This document shows, in pieces, positions 26,453 to 35,120 of a stretch of DNA of 64,000 bases. The position numbers and the translations under genes are program-made. The stretch lies in contig QQUE01000015.1 of the NCBI GenBank assembly GCA_008501765.1, positions 186,001-250,000 on the forward strand, written 5' to 3'. This DNA is from Calditrichota bacterium. GTDB taxonomy: Bacteria; Zhuqueibacterota; Zhuqueibacteria; Zhuqueibacterales; Geothermadaptataceae. The notes beneath the pieces were generated by a model. That model saw only the letters and a program-made list of their open reading frames with translations, ran no database searches and was not told the DNA's origin. Each line of letters opens with the position of its first letter. Position 1 is the first letter of the stretch.

Positions 26453-26593
26453 ATTTGCAAAAGTAATGTCTTATGTTTGTCATCCCCGAATGTTTTTATC
26501 GGGAATCCAAAATTTGTACAAGCATGGATTCCCGAAAGGATCATTCGGGAATGACAAATTGAGGAGCTATCATCGGACATTACTTTTGCAAAT
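26453..26593. mobile_element. 141-bp MITE-like element with 18-bp inverted ends
   Basis: The ends ATTTGCAAAAGTAATGTC (26453-26470) and its exact complement (26576-26593) are perfect inverted repeats. Inside is a second inverted pair (TTTGTCATCCCCGAATG against CATTCGGGAATGACAAA) and a third (GGGAATCC/GGATTCCC). There is no coding capacity and no clear target duplication. It sits just downstream of the acyltransferase gene end. Confidence 0.75.
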
Positions 26594-26615
26594 CAGTATA
26601 TGTGGCCATCTCATT

Positions 26616-27815
26616 TTAAATATTTATCAAGTTGGATACCTGCTTTTGCTGGTGAACGGTTTTCACACTATTCTTCATTTTCATGCCAAATAATAAACGC
26701 ATGAAATTAAATGGTCGTACGAATATCCAATAAATTCCCACCGTCACCAACAGAGAGATTGTGCTCAAAACCAAAAATTTCATTGCGATTCCCGCCTGCC
26801 AATTAACCATCGGATATGCCAGCACGACGATGACCGTCTGATGCAAAATATAAAACGGATAAATGCCTTCGTTCAGCCGTTGCAACCAGGGATGATTTTT
26901 GTTCAGGTATTTCTGTCCATATCCGACAACTGCGATCACCCACGACCAGGCCAATACGATTTTGTTCAATTGCCAAATTATATCCACATCAATTTTAAAA
27001 TATGGCTGCAATGATTGCCACGGCACGAGCATGAAAAATTCCAGTAAAACGAGCGTGGCTAGCCCAATCCCCAGGTGAAACCGTCGTTGTTCTTTTAAAA
27101 TAGCCCACAGTTTATCACTTGATGCGACAACAATCCCGCCCAGAAAAAAAGCAAAATAAAAAACGAAATAGGCCCAATCATCGATGAGTGCATGGGTTTC
27201 TTCCGGGAAAAATGGACGCAGGATAACTTGCGAAAGTATCATCGGTAACACGAATGAAATAAAGCCCCATTTATGAGAAAAATATTTCTCAATTTTTGAT
27301 AGAAATCTATTTGAATTTTCAGATTTTAAATACCAAATCAGGGGAACCGCCAGGACAGAATAGAGCAATAAATAGAGTACGAACCACATGTGATGCCAGG
27401 AAAAAGAACCCATCGGATATGGGATGAGCTCAAATACTGTTTTATAAAATACCAAATAGGATGCAAATTCATTTATTTTTTCAATATAGATTTGCGGAGG
27501 CACGATTACGAACATCGAAAAGATGAGCGGAATGAGCAACTTTTTATGTCTTTCGGCCATAAATTGTTTTTTATTTCTTCGGGCAGATGCAAAAACAGTC
27601 CCGGCGCCGGAAATAAATAACAACAGCGGCATACGCCATTGATGCAGAAAAGCAAGGATACAATCGATCAGGCGACTCGTTTCGGTGTTTTTAACATGCC
27701 ACTCCCACGAGGTAAAAAACATCCCAACATGGAAGTAAAGTACAAGAATAATTGCGAGCACGCGCAGCCAATCGAGGTCATAGCGGCGAGCATAAAGGTT
27801 TTTTGTTTTTGTCAC
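26616..27815 (-). CDS. acyltransferase 3 family membrane protein
   Basis: 399 residues with about ten transmembrane helices. The opening (RYDLDWLRVLAIILVLYFHVGMFF) and RMPLLLFISGAG are typical of the acyltransferase 3/MdoC-like family, which moves acetyl or succinyl groups onto exported glycans or lipids. The start is GTG at 27815 with GGAG upstream. No polysaccharide genes adjoin it, so the acceptor is unknown. A membrane-bound AraC-family regulator gene lies directly upstream on the same strand (168 bases away) and may control it. Confidence 0.9.
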   Translation of the reverse strand: MTKTKNLYARRYDLDWLRVLAIILVLYFHVGMFFTSWEWHVKNTETSRLIDCILAFLHQWRMPLLLFISGAGTVFASARRNKKQFMAERHKKLLIPLIFSMFVIVPPQIYIEKINEFASYLVFYKTVFELIPYPMGSFSWHHMWFVLYLLLYSVLAVPLIWYLKSENSNRFLSKIEKYFSHKWGFISFVLPMILSQVILRPFFPEETHALIDDWAYFVFYFAFFLGGIVVASSDKLWAILKEQRRFHLGIGLATLVLLEFFMLVPWQSLQPYFKIDVDIIWQLNKIVLAWSWVIAVVGYGQKYLNKNHPWLQRLNEGIYPFYILHQTVIVVLAYPMVNWQAGIAMKFLVLSTISLLVTVGIYWIFVRPFNFMRLLFGMKMKNSVKTVHQQKQVSNLINI

Positions 27816-27983
27816 GGTTTACTCCAGTTTTTTGTGCAATCTTACAATTCTGCGTTTGTAGTGGGATTTGTGTTTCCGTGGCAAATATACGTAAAATGGA
27901 TTGATTGGATGAATTTCCCTACAGGGATGGCGTACGATCGTACAGGATAGTCCGGTACGCGAACTTCAAAATGCAGCGAAAAA

Positions 27984-29126
27984 TCATTTTGGGGTGGAAT
28001 TACGGAACTCGGATGGTGTTATACCGGTCTTCTTTTTAAAAACCTTGTTAAACGTCGATTTGGAGTTATACCCGATTTGAAACGCAATGCTTTCGATAGT
28101 TTCTGCAACCATCTTCGGATCAAGCAATATCTTTTTTGCTTCCTGCACCCTGTATTCTGCGAGCAGCTCCGGAAAAGTTTGCTGTAAATTTTCGTTGATT
28201 ATTTGAGAAAGATGGTTGGGGGTGCAGTTCGTTTTTTTAGCCAAATCCGGCAGTGTTGCATTAGCCTGGAGAAAGTATTTCTCAGTTTCCATTATTGATT
28301 TTAACTTTTCGAGCACCAGGACTTTTTTCGAATCATCCAGCGCTGATTTCGCATACTTCCGTTCATATTGTGCTTTCTGAAAAAAAAGCGATTCACGGAC
28401 TATTTTGAAACTTAATGAGTAAATAAAAAGGGCGACAGCCGTGATGATTATATAATCACCAAGATCGTTTCTATAATTCAGTTTAACGATAATTACGATC
28501 AGAAGAATACAGCCAAACATGATCACATCGAACCACAGTAGGGAATATAACTTCTTGCGATTTTGATCCAATTGCTCAGACTTTTGGCTCGAATAAATTT
28601 TATAAACAGCAAGTAGCGTATAAACAGTCATCGATAAAATAGTAAGCTCATTTATAAAACTATTTAGATAAAGCGGGTCCGAGGATAGCGGCCCTTGTTG
28701 GCTTAGAAATTCCATTTCAGGATGATAGGCCGCGATATGGGCGTTAAATCTGGCTGTGTACGTTCGTACCTGAAAAATCAGGACGTAAATCAAATAAAAA
28801 ACCGAAGGAATAAAATGATAATATACTTTGCGGATTGTTTTTTCATCCAGCTTGGCAGAAATATAAAGATAGATCAGCGGCCCCAGCAGAAAATTCAATG
28901 GTTCCGTAGAATCGACAAGATAGATAATTTTAAACATCAAATTTGTATATGACAACAGAATATCGAGGCTGAGAAGTGACACTGCGATGAGAAAAAATCC
29001 CAGAAACAGGTTTGCCCGGAATTGCCGATTGGGCTTGCTTAAAAAGAATATCGACAGGAAAAGTCCCTGCACGGTACCGAGAAAAATGAGCAAAGCAAAG
29101 ATATCAATTTTGAGAAGAGGAATCAT
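27984..29126 (-). CDS. AraC-family regulator with membrane-spanning N-terminus
   Basis: 380 residues. The first ~230 hold about seven hydrophobic helices. The C-terminal ~100 are an AraC-type double helix-turn-helix (LPDLAKKTNCTPNHLSQIIN and IESIAFQIGYNSKSTFNKVF, ending KTGITPSEFRNS). This membrane-bound AraC design is common in the Bacteroidetes and relatives, where it probably couples an envelope signal to transcription. The ligand is unknown. The nearest plausible target is the acyltransferase gene downstream. Start ATG 29126 has no strong ribosome site. Confidence 0.88.
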   Translation of the reverse strand: MIPLLKIDIFALLIFLGTVQGLFLSIFFLSKPNRQFRANLFLGFFLIAVSLLSLDILLSYTNLMFKIIYLVDSTEPLNFLLGPLIYLYISAKLDEKTIRKVYYHFIPSVFYLIYVLIFQVRTYTARFNAHIAAYHPEMEFLSQQGPLSSDPLYLNSFINELTILSMTVYTLLAVYKIYSSQKSEQLDQNRKKLYSLLWFDVIMFGCILLIVIIVKLNYRNDLGDYIIITAVALFIYSLSFKIVRESLFFQKAQYERKYAKSALDDSKKVLVLEKLKSIMETEKYFLQANATLPDLAKKTNCTPNHLSQIINENLQQTFPELLAEYRVQEAKKILLDPKMVAETIESIAFQIGYNSKSTFNKVFKKKTGITPSEFRNSTPK

Positions 29127-29271
29127 CTGTCTATTATCTGTTTTTGCGAAAGCTGAGATTCGATAATTTTAAAAGTTTAATATGATAATTGGGTAATTCT
29201 ATTGCAAGGATTTTTTAAATCCGAACTACCGGCGATAGCAGATGAAAAATTTTAAAAAATCGTCCCCGAAA

Positions 29272-29300
29272 TAAAAAAGCCCCGCAGTAGCGAGGCTTTC
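29272..29300 (-). terminator. rho-independent terminator after the M13 peptidase gene
   Basis: On the minus strand, AAGCCTCG and CGGGGCTT arms (one mismatch) close over a short loop and are followed by TTTTTT. It lies directly after the stop codon of the M13 peptidase gene. Confidence 0.85.
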
Positions 29301-29304
29301 AGAG

Positions 29305-31323
29305 TTACCAAATTTTGACTTTCGCCGTTTCTGACCGATAGAGGCCATCTCCTTCTTTAACGTCGAAAACTTCGTAGAACTCGGGCATATTTGCCAAAGT
29401 ACCATTTACCCGGTATTCTCCCGGAGAGTGGGGGTCTGTCATCAACTGACGGCGCAAGGCTTCGTCTCGGTATTTATTGGCCCAAATCTGACCAAAACCG
29501 AGGAAAAACCGTTGTTCGCCGGTATATCCGTCGATGACACTTGATTTTTTGCCGTTCAACGATCTTTTATAAGCGTGATAGGCAACAGTCAATCCGCCCA
29601 AATCAGCGATATTTTCACCAAGCGTCAGTTCGCCATTTACGTGCATGCTGTCGATTGGATTGTATTCGTTGAACTGATCAACCATTACTTGCGCACGTGC
29701 GTCAAATTCTTTGCCGTCCTCTTCCGACCACCAATCCTGAATATTGCCATCGCCGTTATACTGGCGGCCGCTATCATCAAATCCGTGGGTAATTTCGTGT
29801 CCGATTGCCGCACCTATTGCACCGTAATTTACCGCATCATCGGCTTCGAGATTGAAAAACGGCGGCTGCAAAATCGCTGCGGGAAATGTGACATCATTCA
29901 TCCGTGGATTATAGCCGGCATTCACCGTCTGCGGTGCCATTACCCATTCATCCGGATCGATAGGTTTTCCCAATTTTCCAAAGCGATAATTAAACTGAAA
30001 GACAGTTGCCCGGACACTGTTCCCATAAAGATCGCCAGCCTTAATTTTCAATGCTGTGTAATCGCGCCATTTATCCGGATAACCAATTTTCGACCTGAAT
30101 TTAGCCAGCTTTTCACGCGCTTTCACCTTTGTTTCAGCACTCATCCATTCCAAATTATCAATACGAAGTCCGAGGGCCGCGATTAAATTATCAACCATCG
30201 TTTGCATTCGCTCTTTCGCTTCCGGCTTGAAGTGGCGCTCGACATAGATTTCCCCCAAAACTTCTCCCATGGCGCCACGCACGAGCGAGACACCGCGCTT
30301 CCAGCGGGGACGTTGCTGCTTGGTTCCACGCAAAGTTTCACTAAAAAATTTATAATTTTCTTCCACAAATTCCGAACTCAAAAGCGAAGCAGCATCAGTG
30401 AGCACACGCCAGGTATAGTAGGTTTTCCAGTCTTCGAGCGAGACGGCGGCAAATATCTTGTTGACTTCATCGAGATAGGTCGGCTGATACATTACCAGGC
30501 TATCCTTTCCGGCAATTCCCAGCTCTTTCATGTATAATTTCCAATCCCAATTTGGCATTTTTTTAGCCAGATCAGCTCTTGAAATTTTATTATAAGTTTT
30601 CACCGGATCACGGTTTTCAACCCGCGTCCACTGGTGCTCAGCCAGTTGTTTTTCGATGTTCAGGATAGTTTCCGCTTTCGCTGTGCCATCAGCGATATGG
30701 GCAAATGCAAACATCTTTTCCATGTGAGTTAAAAATTCAGTTCGGATATTCACAAATCGTTCGTCATCTTTCAGATAATAATCCCGGTCAGGCAAGCTCA
30801 ACCCTCCCTGATAAAGATACACCATAAATTGGGTCGTGTTCTTTTTATCTTCCATGACAAACGGCTCAAAAGGCCCATTGATATCCATTTTTTCCAAATA
30901 AGCGGCGTATTTGACTATATCTTTTTTGGATTTTAATTTTTCGATAGCTTTCAGTTCTTTGCGAATTGGCCCAATCCCCAACTTTTCAACCTTCGTACTA
31001 TCCATAAAACTGAGATACATGTCACCGACTTTTTGGGTGTTGCTGCCATTGGGTTTATCCTTGGCATTTGCAGCGTCTTCGATGATTGTACGCAAATTAA
31101 TTTCGGCATCATCGCGCAGCTTGCCGAAGACGCCATAGCGCGAGCGGTCAGCTGGAATTTCATACTTTTTTAGCCAATTGCCATTCATAAATCGGTAAAA
31201 ATCATCCTGCGGGCGCACCGATTTATCCATATTTGATAAATCAATTCCCGAAGTCGGCTCCGAATTTTCAAAAGCCATAAAGCTCACTGCGAGTAATAAA
31301 ATAAAAGGGAAAAACTTACGCAT
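29305..31323 (-). CDS. secreted M13 (neprilysin/PepO) metallopeptidase
   Basis: 672 residues from the ATG at 31323 (MRKFFPFILLLAVSFMA...), chosen because GGAGG precedes it and a signal peptide then begins the protein; the longer frame adds 38 residues without such signals. Zinc motif HEITH (IGAAIGHEITHGFDD) with third ligand in ENIADLGG is the M13 signature. The substrate-binding motif is NAGYNPRMND in place of the common NAYY. Bacterial M13 enzymes act outside the cytoplasm on peptides up to a few kilodaltons. It is a single-gene unit with its own terminator. Confidence 0.93.
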   Translation of the reverse strand: MRKFFPFILLLAVSFMAFENSEPTSGIDLSNMDKSVRPQDDFYRFMNGNWLKKYEIPADRSRYGVFGKLRDDAEINLRTIIEDAANAKDKPNGSNTQKVGDMYLSFMDSTKVEKLGIGPIRKELKAIEKLKSKKDIVKYAAYLEKMDINGPFEPFVMEDKKNTTQFMVYLYQGGLSLPDRDYYLKDDERFVNIRTEFLTHMEKMFAFAHIADGTAKAETILNIEKQLAEHQWTRVENRDPVKTYNKISRADLAKKMPNWDWKLYMKELGIAGKDSLVMYQPTYLDEVNKIFAAVSLEDWKTYYTWRVLTDAASLLSSEFVEENYKFFSETLRGTKQQRPRWKRGVSLVRGAMGEVLGEIYVERHFKPEAKERMQTMVDNLIAALGLRIDNLEWMSAETKVKAREKLAKFRSKIGYPDKWRDYTALKIKAGDLYGNSVRATVFQFNYRFGKLGKPIDPDEWVMAPQTVNAGYNPRMNDVTFPAAILQPPFFNLEADDAVNYGAIGAAIGHEITHGFDDSGRQYNGDGNIQDWWSEEDGKEFDARAQVMVDQFNEYNPIDSMHVNGELTLGENIADLGGLTVAYHAYKRSLNGKKSSVIDGYTGEQRFFLGFGQIWANKYRDEALRRQLMTDPHSPGEYRVNGTLANMPEFYEVFDVKEGDGLYRSETAKVKIW

Positions 31324-31611
31324 CCTTTTCCTCCGATAAATTTGTGAAAAAATTCCAGGGCCAAAATTGAACCCGAATACAGCATTCTTCTGATTAAAAA
31401 TTATTTGTGCACACTTTTTAATTTTGTCCTTTTGCAATGGATCAATGATACCGAGTTGAGAAATTTAAACTACCTGCGTTGCAATAACCGATAGATATCG
31501 CATCTACAGACCCTATTTTTTCTTATTTTGTTGCATTAAATATTTTTGAAAAAACTTCCTACGAGTAAAATTATCAATGATCGCTTTAAAAAAATAAACG
31601 AAATCCAACAT

Positions 31612-33291
31612 TTAATGAACTACACCGACCAAATTAACAGCAGCATTTTTGTCGATTCGGAAATGAAATTCTGCAGGATTGCAAGATGAGGAGCGGCTGT
31701 GATTTGACAGAATAGTAATCCTAAAATAGCCTCTTGCCTGATTTAAAACATGATCGGTTAACGATATAAACAACTTTTCCTCCTGCACGCGGGTTTCTGC
31801 AATTTGTTTGATTTGCCGCCCCTTCTTATCAAAAAATGAGATACCATAATTGGGGGGGCTGCCTGTTTCACCAAAAATTTTAGATCCCTGATCCTCAAAT
31901 ACAAGCTGCTTTTTCTCAATTTTGACCAGTTCTAACGGAGAAACCAAACTCAAAAAGTAGCGCAGGGTTTTATCCCGACGTTCAATCAACGTTTTAATCA
32001 TATATTCAGCAGCGTCTTCTTCAGGGTATTGTGCTGCATCCACCAGAGCACGGATGTGTTCATCGGTCAGTGCAGACAATATTTTTGCCGCCCAATACGC
32101 ATCTTCCGGGCGGCAATTGCGGATGGGATGATAGGGATAGACTTCTTTCCAGCCTGCAGGCGAATAAATCCCGGACTCAAATGGGCCGATTGAGCGCCAT
32201 TTTGTGTATTCCAGATTTTCCCAGTTTTTCACCCACATTCCAGCGGTCACAAAATTTTTCATCACATCACCAAAACTGAAAATGTGGGAAAATCCATCCC
32301 AAAGATAATTATGTCCGGCTGCATGTCCGGCAAACGCCTCGCCAAAATCCAAAAGATAATGTTTGACATAACCGTGCCCAGGTTCGCCGACATACACGTC
32401 GAGACTGTTATCAATGCGCATATTCGAGTGGTTTGTAAACGCGTTAAAAACACGCAACGCCCGCAGCACACGGCGGTTTTCATGGGCGATTTTATCATTG
32501 AAATCGTTTTTTCGTGTGCCTTTATCGGCAACAGGCCCAAGAATTATTCCCTTCACAAAAAGACTCACCGTGGATCGATAAATACCGTTCTCTGGCGGTA
32601 CAACCATGCTGAGCACATTTTTTACATCTGCCTTTTTCAGTTCGCCAGCCGGATCGATATGCAAATCACGCTCGCGAAAATAGAACAGATAATCCTCCGG
32701 AACGTTGTAACCAAATCCCCAATACATTCGATTTACAATCAGCGCTGTTGTTGTTTCGATGGCTGGAAAATCCGGGGGATCAAATTTCGTCAGGTACATG
32801 TGCCCGCGCGCATCTTTAATAATAAAACCGGGATTGCCGCCCAGGGTTTTGGCTTTAACAACTTTTATGGGCAGTTCCGGTGGCCCAATTTTCTCCGGGC
32901 CACGCAGCAATCTTTCCGGTGAAATATTCTCAAATCCCAACCGGGGTGTAAACCAACTGGAAGCGGGAACATTATCCATCGAGTTGACGTCTCTGGCGCG
33001 CTCAATTTTTGAGACATCCAGGCCTTTTATCAAGGGCCGGCGCACCAAAACATCATAGCGGTACGAGATCGGTTCAAATTCATTTTTTACCGGCACCGGG
33101 ATCGGGTGGTCATCGGGATATTTCTCTACAACTTTCGAATCGGTAAATTGAAATGAGGTGGATGTACAACTTGCCAAAATAATCAAAGTGACGACACCGC
33201 TTAATCTTGGCATATATTTTCTAAACGACCGCAATGTGGTTTCCTGCAATTCTTTCCGCGAATGCTTTAATTCCAACACTAAAAACTCCAT
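31612..33291 (-). CDS. lipoprotein of unknown function with kinase-like motifs
   Basis: About 560 residues. GGAG precedes the ATG at 33291. A later ATG at 33213 would give a more normal lipoprotein signal (MPRLSGVVTLIILASC), so the start is unsettled. After the lipobox cysteine the protein has features like those of atypical kinases (HipA, FAM20C, PI3K types): a glycine-containing strand then YLTKFDPP (possible ATP-binding Lys), IETTTALIVNRM (possible Glu of helix C), NHSNMRIDN (possible catalytic loop) and LLDFGEAF (a DFG-like metal motif). I do not know a named family for it. It follows the Omp85-like barrel gene on the same strand, with a 344-bp repeat between them. The kinase idea is inference. 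Confidence 0.6.
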   Translation of the reverse strand: MEFLVLELKHSRKELQETTLRSFRKYMPRLSGVVTLIILASCTSTSFQFTDSKVVEKYPDDHPIPVPVKNEFEPISYRYDVLVRRPLIKGLDVSKIERARDVNSMDNVPASSWFTPRLGFENISPERLLRGPEKIGPPELPIKVVKAKTLGGNPGFIIKDARGHMYLTKFDPPDFPAIETTTALIVNRMYWGFGYNVPEDYLFYFRERDLHIDPAGELKKADVKNVLSMVVPPENGIYRSTVSLFVKGIILGPVADKGTRKNDFNDKIAHENRRVLRALRVFNAFTNHSNMRIDNSLDVYVGEPGHGYVKHYLLDFGEAFAGHAAGHNYLWDGFSHIFSFGDVMKNFVTAGMWVKNWENLEYTKWRSIGPFESGIYSPAGWKEVYPYHPIRNCRPEDAYWAAKILSALTDEHIRALVDAAQYPEEDAAEYMIKTLIERRDKTLRYFLSLVSPLELVKIEKKQLVFEDQGSKIFGETGSPPNYGISFFDKKGRQIKQIAETRVQEEKLFISLTDHVLNQARGYFRITILSNHSRSSSCNPAEFHFRIDKNAAVNLVGVVH

Positions 33292-33313
33292 CTGCTCCAA
33301 CTATCAGTTCAAA

Positions 33314-33657
33314 TTAATAATAAATTGATTGTGACCTTAGCTTCGCTGTACTTAATTTAATTGCAAAATTTTTAATGTGTTATACATTTTCTTTTTGCTT
33401 CGCCGGCCGTTGGCTTTGCTTGATCAAAAAAGAAACAAAAAGCTGAAAGCCGGCGAAGCAAAATAAAGGCTGACGAAAAATCGGCTAAACTTTTTGAGAA
33501 TTTCCTAAATCATTTTGCTTCGCCGACTTTCAGTTTAAACTCGCTGCGCTCAAACAAAAAATGATTCTTAACGGAAATCCTATAAAAGTTCTTAACGCCA
33601 TTTTTCGAAGGCCATTTAAGAAAAAGGCCGCGGAGCTAATGGCCTAATCAATAAATA
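33314..33657 (+). repeat. 344-bp intergenic repeat, copy 1
   Basis: Over 90% identical by eye to the complement of 62550-62893. Internal features include GCTTCGCCGGC / GCCGGCGAAGC inverted repeats, GATCAAAAAAGAAACAAAAA, and an AGGCC...GGCCTTTTT hairpin. It fills the gap between the barrel gene stop and the lipoprotein gene start. No credible ORF. On the minus strand the hairpin at its right edge could terminate the barrel gene transcript. Confidence 0.85.
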
Positions 33658-35055
33658 TTATTGCCAGCGTGTACGGTCGTCCGCCCGGGAGGACATACCA
33701 ATATTGGCTGTTACCCGCACCCCTTCCGAGCCGGCGCCGACGAAAAACCGGGTACCGCCATTCAGATTAATGCCAATTCCATAGGCATAAGGCGCCCTGT
33801 TGAGCGAGAGTTTCTGTAAATTTTCATTGACGACCAAATAGTCGACAAATGCAAATCCGTTCAAAATGGATGAGAGTGGCCACTGGTATTCCAAAGACGG
33901 CACCAGCGAATATTTGTCTGTGCGCAGTAAAGTCCGGCTGGATACGCCACGAAAGCTGCGGTGCCTGGGGTAATAGGCAAAGGATAATTCGCGGTTTTCG
34001 TTTAAATCGTTAATCCTGTTTATCGCCATTTTCGGAACGATCAACCGGTTATGTTTTATCACCGGAAAAAACCACGCCAAGGCACCACCCGCACGGAGAA
34101 AACGACTCTCATCGCCACCTAACCCGGTAGATATGCCAAAATAAGCTTCCAGATGCACGCCGGATGAAACGAGATTATGATCTGCGCGCGTATCAAAATA
34201 TCCGGCAATTTCATTATACAATTGTTTGTGAGTGCTTTCCTGATTTGGCAGAATTCCGGGAATGCTGCCGGGTAAAAACACCTGATTAAGATTCTCAGAA
34301 TCAAATTCACCGGGATTTGTGATGCGGCGGTTTTCGGCATAGGTGGTAACGAAAAACTGCCATTTTTTATGGGGTCGTACGCCGGCAACAAATTGCAGGC
34401 GTCTCAGTTTTTGTTGGTAAATTCCAATTCTTTCCGACGAAATAAATTCATTGCGTCGGTCATTTTCGGGATCCGATCCCAATCCATAGTATTCATAGTC
34501 ATTTCGTGTTTTTAATTTCCCCTCAAAGCTTAATTTCCAGACGACATTTTTATGCACTTTCGACCAGGAAATGCGAGCCTGCGTGCTGAATAAATCCGAT
34601 GAACGAAAACTGCCCTTGTATGAAATTGAAAGTGGCTTTTTACGATAAAACACGGCACCACCCAACATGGTTTGTGTGCCATTTGTGAAGCTGACCATGG
34701 GGTACCAGCCGAGGTTTTTTTCATAAATGTAGATAAACCGTTCGACCAACTCAATAAAATGAGAATCATCCATTAAGCGGACCCCATTGCCGGTCGAGGT
34801 AAGCAGGGCGGCGGTGGCCGTTCTCGGGATGTAAAAAACGACATTCGCGGCTGCGCGCAACGGCTCGTCCCAGCGCTTGCATTCTTTGTCGATTCCGCGG
34901 ATGTAATAATATTCTTCATCAGCAGTCATGAGCGAATCGACCGTGTTGTTTTTCGCTACGGTCGCAATTTTCTGGCTATAAACCGGCAGGCTGAAACAAA
35001 GATTTGCAAGCACAATACCCAAAAGAAAATTGCGAACTTTTTGATTTAGATTCAT
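33658..35055 (-). CDS. outer-membrane beta-barrel, Omp85/surface-antigen-like
   Basis: 465 residues with a signal peptide (LLGIVLANLCFSLPVYSQ). The remainder is rich in alternating hydrophobic strands with aromatic ends, as in the C-terminal barrel of Omp85/BamA-type surface antigens (e.g. LGGAVFYRKKPLSISYKG and GFAFVDYLVVNEN). There are no POTRA domains, so it is a barrel-only protein. AAGGG precedes the ATG. It lies in the same run as the penicillin-acylase-like gene upstream and the kinase-like lipoprotein downstream. It probably forms an outer-membrane pore or secretion port; the partner is unknown. Confidence 0.72.
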   Translation of the reverse strand: MNLNQKVRNFLLGIVLANLCFSLPVYSQKIATVAKNNTVDSLMTADEEYYYIRGIDKECKRWDEPLRAAANVVFYIPRTATAALLTSTGNGVRLMDDSHFIELVERFIYIYEKNLGWYPMVSFTNGTQTMLGGAVFYRKKPLSISYKGSFRSSDLFSTQARISWSKVHKNVVWKLSFEGKLKTRNDYEYYGLGSDPENDRRNEFISSERIGIYQQKLRRLQFVAGVRPHKKWQFFVTTYAENRRITNPGEFDSENLNQVFLPGSIPGILPNQESTHKQLYNEIAGYFDTRADHNLVSSGVHLEAYFGISTGLGGDESRFLRAGGALAWFFPVIKHNRLIVPKMAINRINDLNENRELSFAYYPRHRSFRGVSSRTLLRTDKYSLVPSLEYQWPLSSILNGFAFVDYLVVNENLQKLSLNRAPYAYGIGINLNGGTRFFVGAGSEGVRVTANIGMSSRADDRTRWQ

Positions 35056-35120
35056 TTATAACCCTTAAAATCATCCATTCCCGACATAATTTGGAATCTT
35101 ATAATTTTTGCAGAATCCAT

